Virus record (IMG/VR): IMGVR_UViG_3300047546_000224
Location: 1-30,128 of that record
Reading direction: 5' to 3' (one strand)
Length of the DNA: 30,128 bases
Source: a virus
The position numbers and the translations under genes are program-made. A model generated the notes under the pieces. The model worked only from the letters and a program-made list of their open reading frames with translations, searched no databases and was not told the DNA's origin. Shown piece by piece: positions 23,039-29,409 of this stretch (position 1 is its first letter; every line of letters starts with the position of its first letter).

Positions 23039-23965
23039 ATGGAATATACTTTTCTTTTAGGAGCAGTTGAGAACGTTTTAGGTAAGAGTTATAAAAGAGC
23101 AAAAGACAATTATGCATTTACTTGTCCGTTTTGTAATCATAGAAAACCTAAGCTGGAAATCAACTTGAATACAAACGACAAGGGTGAAAATCCTTGGGAA
23201 TGTTGGGTATGTGAAACTAAGGGACGTACAATAAGGTCTTTATTAAAGCAGCTTAAAATAAGCGGACCTCAAGCACAAGAAGTTTTACAATACATAAAGA
23301 AAGGAGAGGAAGTTGAATACCAGGTAGTAAAGACTATAGAACTACCTAAGGAATTCCAACCATTATTTTCTGCACCTACTACATCTTTCTCAGCTAATAT
23401 AGCTAGAAAGTATCTTTACGATAGAGGTATTACAGATAATGATATTATGAAATATAACATAGGTTATTGTATCGCTGGCGAATTCAACGATAGAATAATT
23501 ATTCCATCATATGATCAAAACAATCAATTAAACTTTTACGTAGCTAGGGCTTTCAATAGAAGTTATGCTAAGTATAAAAACCCTGAAGTATCAAAAGACA
23601 TTATAGTCTTTGAAAATTTAATTAACTGGAATCAACCTATAATAATCTGTGAAGGAGTATTCGATGCTATGGCTATTCGAAGAAACGCTATACCGATTTT
23701 AGGAAAAAATATATCAAAAGCTTTACTCAAGAAAATAGTTTCAAGTAAAGTAAAAGAAATTTACATAGCTTTAGATAAAGACGCTTTGAAAAAAGCTGTT
23801 AAGTTTTGTGAACAGTTTATTAGTATGGGGAAAAAGGTATACTTAGTAGATATGGAAGAGAAAGATCCAAGTGAAATGGGTTTTCAATCATTCACCAACC
23901 ACATACAAGATGCAGAAGAACTAGATCTTAGTTCTCTCTTGCAGTATAAATTAAACTTATTATGA
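23039..23965 (+). CDS. gp61: DNA primase, gp61-like
   Basis: 308 residues from the ATG at 23039; a GTG two codons earlier (23033) is a possible alternative start. The N-terminal zinc-binding domain has CPFC at 29-32 and CWVC at 55-58. A toprim domain follows: the conserved Glu in IIICEGVFDAMAI, IYIALDKDAL with the DxD-like acidic pair, and VDMEEKDPSEMG. The order matches T4 gp61 and DnaG-type primases but the protein is short, with no helicase domain. It would make RNA primers at the phage fork with a gp41-type helicase not in this window. It overlaps the nuclease gene by 4 bases. Confidence 0.88.
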   Translation: MEYTFLLGAVENVLGKSYKRAKDNYAFTCPFCNHRKPKLEINLNTNDKGENPWECWVCETKGRTIRSLLKQLKISGPQAQEVLQYIKKGEEVEYQVVKTIELPKEFQPLFSAPTTSFSANIARKYLYDRGITDNDIMKYNIGYCIAGEFNDRIIIPSYDQNNQLNFYVARAFNRSYAKYKNPEVSKDIIVFENLINWNQPIIICEGVFDAMAIRRNAIPILGKNISKALLKKIVSSKVKEIYIALDKDALKKAVKFCEQFISMGKKVYLVDMEEKDPSEMGFQSFTNHIQDAEELDLSSLLQYKLNLL

Positions 23966-24744
23966 TAAAACAAGGAGATAATCTTTTAGTAGAAAGTACT
24001 AAAAATAATCTATCCTACAATCCTGATTTAAAACAAATCAATTTTTTAGATAGAAGAGTCTATAAACGTTCAGAAGGAGTATACTACCCTTCGGTAACAA
24101 CAATACTTCAGTATTTACCTAAGAATAAGTTCTTTGAAAATTGGCTCAAAGACGTAGGACATAATGCAGAAATCATTATGCAAAAAGCAGGTAAAGAAGG
24201 TACTCAAGTTCATAAAGCTATAGAGATATTAGTAGAAGGAGGAGAAGTTAGCTGGATGGATGATTACGGTAATGCAAAATACTCTCAGATTGTATGGGAG
24301 ATGATATTAAAATTTCATGAGTTTTGGTCTACCTATAAACCTAAATTAATATCAACAGAGCAATTTGTATACTCAGATGAATATAAGTATGCAGGTACTG
24401 CTGATTTAGTTATCGAGATGGGAGGAGAGACTTGGCTATTAGATATTAAGACATCTAACGCTTTACATAAGAGTTATGATTTACAATTAGCAGCTTATGC
24501 AAAAGGATTTAAAGAATGTAAAAATGTAGATATTCAACGTACAGGAGTACTTTGGTTAAAAGCAAATACAAGAAGTGCTTCTAAAAAAGAAGGAGTATAC
24601 CAAGGTAATGGTTGGCAGATCAAAGTAGTTGACGAAATAGATTATAATTTCGATTTGTTTAAAACAGTATATAAACTTTACGAATTGGAGAACCCAACTA
24701 CCGAACCTATTTACTCAGCATACCCGACTAGTATAAAACTTTGA
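23962..24744 (+). CDS. PD-(D/E)XK nuclease, RecB/Cas4-like
   Basis: 260 residues. The RecB-like nuclease core is clear: SVTTILQYLP near 44, a GTQVHKAIE helix (His84), Glu133, GTADLVI with Asp148, LLDIKTS with Asp161 and Lys163, then QLAAYA (Gln175). These are the metal-binding and catalytic residues of PD-(D/E)XK exonucleases. No cysteine cluster for an iron-sulfur centre is visible, so it is not a complete Cas4. The ATGA overlap with the primase suggests coupled expression and a role in phage DNA replication, recombination or host DNA breakdown. Confidence 0.88.
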   Translation: MIKQGDNLLVESTKNNLSYNPDLKQINFLDRRVYKRSEGVYYPSVTTILQYLPKNKFFENWLKDVGHNAEIIMQKAGKEGTQVHKAIEILVEGGEVSWMDDYGNAKYSQIVWEMILKFHEFWSTYKPKLISTEQFVYSDEYKYAGTADLVIEMGGETWLLDIKTSNALHKSYDLQLAAYAKGFKECKNVDIQRTGVLWLKANTRSASKKEGVYQGNGWQIKVVDEIDYNFDLFKTVYKLYELENPTTEPIYSAYPTSIKL

Positions 24745-24751
24745 TATTTAT
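24745..24751 (+). promoter_or_regulatory. TATTTAT element, candidate late promoter
   Basis: TATTTAT in context GATATTTATAAG, 20 nt before the start of the P-loop kinase gene at 24772. It overlaps the stop codon region of the nuclease gene. Confidence 0.4.
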
Positions 24752-24771
24752 AAGTAAAGAACTAAACATAG

Positions 24772-25710
24772 ATGAAACTTTCACAACTTATATTAGAAGC
24801 TAAAGCTAGACCAAAAGCCGTTATTATGGCCGGAGGAGCTGGCGCCGGTAAGAGTTACCTTCTAAATCAATTAGATCTAGGAGGGTTAACTATTTACAAT
24901 CCTGATAAGTATGTAGAAGATAAAGAACATCCTTACTACGGTAATTTATCAGCTGCATCTACTCAAGTTACACAAGACGTAGAAGATGCTTCTAATAATA
25001 AAGAGAGTTTTATTTGGGATACTACAGCTTCTAATTCTAAAAAAGTACAAGAACTTTTAGGAAAAGGATATGATGTGTTTATGGTAATGGTATATACTCA
25101 CCCGTTAATTTCCTTTATTTCGAACTTCGAAAGAGAAAGACAGATACCGAAAACCGCAGTATTCTCTACTTGGAGAGATGTTTATCAGCAAATAGGGTAC
25201 TACAAAGGATTATTAAAAGATAACTTTGCATTATTTGCCAATGATAGAGGAGGTAAATACGATAAAGAAATTAAAGAATTTAACGTAGCTGCTAGAAATG
25301 GTTCAAACGGAATCTCAGACTACCTTGCTAAGTACATGGAAGATCATGGAGGAGCTGAAGGTTTTATTTCTACTTTTAGAAAACCTTACGATATTGAAGA
25401 TAAAATTGCTGCTGATGCTTATAGAAAAGAAACAGCTAACATAGATTATAATAGAGAAGATGAATCTATGGATAAGCAGTTAAAAAAATATTGGATGGGC
25501 TTCTATGAAAAAAACGGAACAGGTCCTGGTGATGATAAGATGAAAAAGAAAGTTGCTAGCATAACAAGTGTTAGACAAAAAGCTGAAGAAAAAAATAAAG
25601 AAGTATTAGATAATATTGCCGATATGATTCATAATGCTAAGTTTACAGAACAGTTAAAAGGTTCTACAGTAGCAGAAATTGATCAGAAAGTACAAAACTT
25701 TTTAGCATAA
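24772..25710 (+). CDS. E9-tagged P-loop kinase, zeta-toxin-like
   Basis: 312 residues. The tag MKLSQLILE-A is followed by a P-loop domain: AVIMAGGAGAGKSYLL with Walker A at 21-28, a YNPDKYVED segment where zeta-type kinases bind substrate, and FIWDTTASNSKKVQELLGKG (Walker-B-like D and an SN/T pair). Arg-rich FERERQIPKT and FSTWRDVYQQIGYYKGL segments could hold lid arginines. The C-terminal third is helical and charged. Zeta toxins phosphorylate UDP-sugars; other relatives phosphorylate nucleic acids, and the substrate here is not deducible. It overlaps the next gene by one base (TAATG). Confidence 0.78.
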   Translation: MKLSQLILEAKARPKAVIMAGGAGAGKSYLLNQLDLGGLTIYNPDKYVEDKEHPYYGNLSAASTQVTQDVEDASNNKESFIWDTTASNSKKVQELLGKGYDVFMVMVYTHPLISFISNFERERQIPKTAVFSTWRDVYQQIGYYKGLLKDNFALFANDRGGKYDKEIKEFNVAARNGSNGISDYLAKYMEDHGGAEGFISTFRKPYDIEDKIAADAYRKETANIDYNREDESMDKQLKKYWMGFYEKNGTGPGDDKMKKKVASITSVRQKAEEKNKEVLDNIADMIHNAKFTEQLKGSTVAEIDQKVQNFLA

Positions 25711-26939
25711 TGGCAGTAGTACTATACCCAGGAGCATTTAAACCACCACATAGAGGACATTTTGAATTAGTAAAAGCTTTACTTAAAGGTTCTGCTCAAG
25801 CTAGGGTTTATAGTTTAGATAATCAACAAGATGCTTCTGATAAGTTACTTCAAGGAAAAGGTGAAAAGATAGACCCTATTACAGGAGTAATTATATACAT
25901 TGGAAGTAGTATACGAAACGGTATAGATAAAGATGATTCAAAAGCTATTTGGGATATATACAAAAAATATCTTCCAGGTAACGTAGATATAATCGTAGCA
26001 GATGCTAACCCGATGTTAGTGGCTAGAAGTCATGCTAAAAATAGACCTACTGAAAAGTTCTATGCAGTAACAGGTTTTAGATCTTCTGAAGACTTTCAGG
26101 ATTTAAAACGTATTAGTGCATTTAAAGATCTAGATAACGTACAAGGGTTAGTGGTAAGTGGCGGAGAAAATTCAAATGTTAGAGCTACTAGTTTTAGAGA
26201 CGCAATTTTAAACGGAAGTCTTGATGATGTATTAGATTTTTTTCCTAAAGAGTTATCAAGAGAAGAAATATTAAAAATAGTAGAGATGTTAAAACAAGGT
26301 ATAATAGCCGAAATGATGGCTGAAAAAATAGAAGATGTATATTCAAGCTGGTTTGATAAAGAAACTATCACAGAAAGTTCTTCTGGGATACCTTTACAAA
26401 ATACAGGTATAGTTTCTTCTGAAGATCGTGCTGCTTTAGCAGATCAATTAGAAGCAATCAAATCTGTTATAGATGATAGATTCGAAGCTGAAATGAACGG
26501 TGATCGTATAGTTGTTAAAACGAAAGGAGAATCTCCGTATAATACTTCAGATATGCCTAATAACTACGACTACGGTAATCATTTTGCTGACCTTTTAGAG
26601 TATATGATTAGAGAAGGTTTAACAGTCCAACCATTACCTGAAGTAAAAATACGTAGAGATATAGCTGAAGCAGAAAACTTCTTCGGTAAAACAGCATACT
26701 ATAACCCAGGAGATAAAGAGATTGTTTTATACGCTGCTGGAAGACATCCTAAAGATGTTACTAGGTCTTTTGCTCATGAAATGATTCATCATATGCAAAA
26801 TCTAGAAGGTAGATTAGGTAATAGAGGAACAACAGATACTACTGCAGATAAAGAATTAGCAGCATTAGAAGAAGAAGCATACTTAAAAGGTAATATGATT
26901 TTCCGTAATTGGGAAGATTCTAAAAAAAATAAAAAATAA
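25710..26939 (+). CDS. nucleotidyltransferase fused to an HExxH metallopeptidase-like domain
   Basis: 409 residues. Residues 1-190 are a HxGH nucleotidyltransferase of the cytidylyltransferase/NMNAT type: VLYPGAFKPPHRGHFELVKA with HRGH at 14-17, an FYAVTGFRSSEDFQDLKRI core and NVRATSFRDAIL, where the ISSTxxR-like motif is expected. Residues about 290-409 contain RSFAHEMIHHMQNLEG with HEMIH at 356-360, a zincin-type metal site, and acidic residues downstream (ALEEEAYLKG) that could supply a third ligand. The linker is helical. It carries no E9 tag but lies between two tagged genes. The partner reactions of such a fusion are unknown. Confidence 0.82.
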   Translation: MAVVLYPGAFKPPHRGHFELVKALLKGSAQARVYSLDNQQDASDKLLQGKGEKIDPITGVIIYIGSSIRNGIDKDDSKAIWDIYKKYLPGNVDIIVADANPMLVARSHAKNRPTEKFYAVTGFRSSEDFQDLKRISAFKDLDNVQGLVVSGGENSNVRATSFRDAILNGSLDDVLDFFPKELSREEILKIVEMLKQGIIAEMMAEKIEDVYSSWFDKETITESSSGIPLQNTGIVSSEDRAALADQLEAIKSVIDDRFEAEMNGDRIVVKTKGESPYNTSDMPNNYDYGNHFADLLEYMIREGLTVQPLPEVKIRRDIAEAENFFGKTAYYNPGDKEIVLYAAGRHPKDVTRSFAHEMIHHMQNLEGRLGNRGTTDTTADKELAALEEEAYLKGNMIFRNWEDSKKNKK

Positions 26940-26946
26940 AGGTTAT

Positions 26947-27474
26947 ATGAAAAGTTTATTTGAGTTACTAGAAGTAGAAAAAGAAAAACCACAGTATCAA
27001 ATCTACTGTGATATGGATGGAGTATTGACAGACTTTGAAGAAAGGTTTGAACATTATTCTGGCATGAAACCAGATCAGTATGAGGCAAAACACGGTGCAG
27101 CCGGCTTCTGGGAATTAATAGATAATAAAGTAGGTGTTAAGTTTTGGGTAGGTATGGGTTGGATGAGTGGAGGTAAAGAACTTTGGAATTTTATTTCAAA
27201 GTACGACGCTAAGATATTAAGTTCTCCTTCCCGACATGATAATTCGAGATTAGGTAAAAACTTATGGGTAAAAAATAACTTATCACCAAAACCTAAGGTT
27301 ATATTTGCATATTCAGCAGATAAACAGAGATATGCAAATGCTAATTCAATTTTAATTGACGATAAAAAATCAAATATAGAACAGTGGGAAGCAGCAGGTG
27401 GTATAGCTATCAGATGTCTTCATGGAAATATAGCACCGGTTATAGCAAAATTAAAAGAACTTGGTTATGAGTGA
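26947..27474 (+). CDS. E9-tagged HAD-superfamily phosphatase (5'-nucleotidase-like)
   Basis: 175 residues. The start MKSLFELLE-V keeps Glu at position 9 of the tag. The HAD core follows: YCDMDGVLTDFEE with the nucleophile Asp22 and Asp24, ILSSPSRHD (motif II Ser region), a KPKVIF strand with lysine, and ILIDDKKSNIEQWEAAGG (motif IV acidic pair). Size and motifs resemble 5'(3')-deoxyribonucleotidases of phages, which dephosphorylate nucleotides; other small phosphate esters are possible. It starts 7 bases after the fusion gene. Confidence 0.82.
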   Translation: MKSLFELLEVEKEKPQYQIYCDMDGVLTDFEERFEHYSGMKPDQYEAKHGAAGFWELIDNKVGVKFWVGMGWMSGGKELWNFISKYDAKILSSPSRHDNSRLGKNLWVKNNLSPKPKVIFAYSADKQRYANANSILIDDKKSNIEQWEAAGGIAIRCLHGNIAPVIAKLKELGYE

Positions 27475-28045
27475 GACCTTATTAAAAAAGGAATTTAAAC
27501 AAAGCGATGTACAAAGGGTTAGGAATTTAGTAAATAAAGATTATACTGCTAAGACTAAGTCAAGTGTAGGTTATCAAAAAGAAACTAAACGGTACAAAGA
27601 AGGAGATGTTTGGGAAGAAGCAGGTAAGCAATGGACTATTAAAAACGGAATAAGACAGAATGTAACTAAGTTAGATTCTGCCAAGAAAGCTGTTAGAGTA
27701 CCGTTGAGATGTCCTAAATGTAGTGGTTCTATGGAACATCATCTACATAAAAAAATGTATAGTATTCATAAAATGTGCTTTGACTGTACAATACAATATG
27801 AAGATACATTAAAGAAGACTGGGTTATACGAAGCATATCAAAAGAGAATGATGCAAGGTAATATGCAAGCTTTTGCTATAGATATAGAAGCTTGGGTTTT
27901 AGATTCTTTAAACGATAAAGACAGTTTCGTTACTGAGCAGGGGGATATAGAAGATTGGAAGAGTAATACTTCTAAGTTTAAGAAAGAAGTTTTAGATAAG
28001 CTACAAGAGTACTTAAAACACTTGAAGAGTAATATAGATAGTTAA
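27467..28045 (+). CDS. zinc-ribbon accessory protein
   Basis: Start placed at the ATG at 27467, overlapping the previous stop by 8 bases; a TTG two codons upstream is less likely. 192 residues. A four-cysteine zinc site is visible: CPKC at 82-85 and CFDC at 104-107, separated by 18 residues (GSMEHHLHKKMYSIHKM). The N-terminal 80 residues are basic and helical with VWEEAGKQWTIKNGIRQNV; the C-terminus is acidic and helical. I recall similar CxxC-RCFDC proteins in marine phages, unnamed. Nucleic-acid binding is a reasonable but unproven guess. Confidence 0.75.
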   Translation: MSETLLKKEFKQSDVQRVRNLVNKDYTAKTKSSVGYQKETKRYKEGDVWEEAGKQWTIKNGIRQNVTKLDSAKKAVRVPLRCPKCSGSMEHHLHKKMYSIHKMCFDCTIQYEDTLKKTGLYEAYQKRMMQGNMQAFAIDIEAWVLDSLNDKDSFVTEQGDIEDWKSNTSKFKKEVLDKLQEYLKHLKSNIDS

Positions 28046-28046
28046 C

Positions 28047-28053
28047 TATTTAT
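28047..28053 (+). promoter_or_regulatory. TATTTAT element, candidate late promoter
   Basis: TATTTAT in context AACTATTTATAG, immediately after the zinc-ribbon gene and 29 nt before the ATG at 28083. Confidence 0.4.
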
Positions 28054-28082
28054 AGATAACCTTTTTTATTTAATTTTATATA

Positions 28083-28430
28083 ATGACACAAAAAGAGCTA
28101 CTAGAAGACGTATTATCAGAACTTAAGCATATAAAAACACATATGCCTAACGGTGAGTTGAAGATAATGCTCGAAGATATGAAAGATGTTAAAGACGACA
28201 TTTCAGAGCTAAAGTTTATGCTACTAAACCCAGAAGACGGTCTTGTTGTTAAGACTAATAAAAATACAGATTTCCGTCTTTCACTCCAATCTAATGAAAA
28301 AGAATATCAAGTTAAGATGCAAGAATTAGAAGAGTTAAAGAAGTGGAAAAATGGAGTAAATAAAGCCTTATGGATTTTATTTGCAGGTCTAGCAGCTTTA
28401 TTATTTGAAATGTTACAAAACCATAAATAA
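28083..28430 (+). CDS. coiled-coil protein with C-terminal membrane anchor
   Basis: 115 residues. The chain is coiled coil (ELLEDVLSELKHIKTHM, MLEDMKDVKDDISELKFML, VKMQELEELKKWKNGVNK) and ends with one membrane helix (ALWILFAGLAALLFEML, about 94-110) and a short basic tail. This coil-plus-C-terminal-TM plan resembles XhlA-type lysis accessory proteins, but no endolysin or holin is adjacent. It could also anchor a phage complex to the host membrane. It is followed by one base and the next ATG. Confidence 0.72.
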   Translation: MTQKELLEDVLSELKHIKTHMPNGELKIMLEDMKDVKDDISELKFMLLNPEDGLVVKTNKNTDFRLSLQSNEKEYQVKMQELEELKKWKNGVNKALWILFAGLAALLFEMLQNHK

Positions 28431-28431
28431 T

Positions 28432-28989
28432 ATGAAACTTATTGATATACTTTTAGAAGCCAAACAAATTCAGTATACCAAGCCTAACTTTGAAAACGAA
28501 TGGGAAGAGGCACTTAGATATCCGGAATTTGAAGACATGGGTAAAGAGAAGTGGATAGAGATAGCTAAACAAGGAAAGCCTATCGCATTCTCAAAAATAA
28601 AAGATATATTAGGAAACGTAGATTTAGATTTTGACGGGTTAGAAGAACCTAAAAAAGAGAGATTTAAACAAGCGTTTGAAAAAGGAGTTATAGAAATGTC
28701 TATCGTTGTTAAATTTGGTGAAAACGATTACGACCTAGTAGCAGGAAATACTAGACTTTCAGGATTAGTAAAAAACGGAATTGACCCTCAACTATGGGTA
28801 GTAGATATATCTCACTTAATGGAGATGTTAATGGAAGGGATAGATGATCCTGTTAAACCTGGTATACTAAAGAAAAGATTAGGTACTTTATCTTGTTCTA
28901 AAGTAAGAGCAGAGAAAGCTAAGTTAGAAGATAAAGGAACACACTTTGCGAAAGCATTACAGAGATATTTAAACTACCATTGTAAATGA
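28432..28989 (+). CDS. E9-tagged ParB-like protein
   Basis: Start chosen at the ATG at 28432, one base after the previous stop, giving MKLIDILLE-A and 185 residues; an open frame nine codons upstream would hide the tag. Residues about 85-110 (IEMSIVVKFGENDYDLVAGN TRLSGLVKNG) match the ParB/sulfiredoxin-like nucleotide-binding core, with GNTRL in place of GERRL. A separate C-terminal module (ILKKRLGTLSCSKVRAEKAK LEDKGTHFAKALQRYLNYHC) is one I recall at the end of other phage proteins. ParB-like folds bind CTP or ATP and some are nucleases; activity is unknown. Confidence 0.75.
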   Translation: MKLIDILLEAKQIQYTKPNFENEWEEALRYPEFEDMGKEKWIEIAKQGKPIAFSKIKDILGNVDLDFDGLEEPKKERFKQAFEKGVIEMSIVVKFGENDYDLVAGNTRLSGLVKNGIDPQLWVVDISHLMEMLMEGIDDPVKPGILKKRLGTLSCSKVRAEKAKLEDKGTHFAKALQRYLNYHCK

Positions 28990-29363
28990 AAAAATCAGAA
29001 TTAACCCAAGCTATACGAGAAGTGTTAAGATCTTCTAAAATTCAGAAAGAAGCTGAGGATCATGAAGTATCTATGGCTATAGGTCAGTTAGAAGATATAA
29101 TTAAGAACGCTGGAGAATTGATGTATAAGATAGGACCAGATGAAAAAGATATCCCAGGTTGGATACAAGATCATATATCTCAAGCACAGAACTTTATTAA
29201 CCAGGCTAACACTAGCTACCATGAACTTGAGAGTCAACCTGACCCTAATCAAATGGCATTAGAAGGTAAGAAAAAGAAAGGTGTAGACGGAAAAGCTTGT
29301 TGGGATGGGTATAGATATGGTGGTACGAAAGACGGTAAGGACATCTGTATAAAGGTCAAATAA
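28986..29363 (+). CDS. small phage protein with helical leader
   Basis: 125 residues overlapping the previous gene by 4 bases. The start (MKKSELTQAIREVLRSSKIQ) is a basic amphipathic helix of a type common at the start of marine-phage proteins, different from the E9 tag. A helical domain follows (IPGWIQDHISQAQNFINQAN, TSYHELE), then a small basic tail module (KKKGVDGKACWDGYRYGGTK, DGKDICIKVK) with two cysteines. Both parts look familiar from T4-like phages but have no established function. Confidence 0.72.
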   Translation: MKKSELTQAIREVLRSSKIQKEAEDHEVSMAIGQLEDIIKNAGELMYKIGPDEKDIPGWIQDHISQAQNFINQANTSYHELESQPDPNQMALEGKKKKGVDGKACWDGYRYGGTKDGKDICIKVK

Positions 29364-29373
29364 GAAACACACC

Positions 29374-29380
29374 TATTTAT
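29374..29380 (+). promoter_or_regulatory. TATTTAT element, candidate late promoter
   Basis: TATTTAT in context ACCTATTTATTT, 29 nt before the ATG at 29410, the same distance as before the 28083 gene. Confidence 0.4.
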
Positions 29381-29409
29381 TTGTATATAAAATACTTATT
29401 TCATATCTT

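Noticed and set aside
23962-24744. Cas4 nuclease
   Set aside because: The PD-(D/E)XK core is present but there is no four-cysteine iron-sulfur cluster and no CRISPR context; a RecB-like phage nuclease is the safer call.
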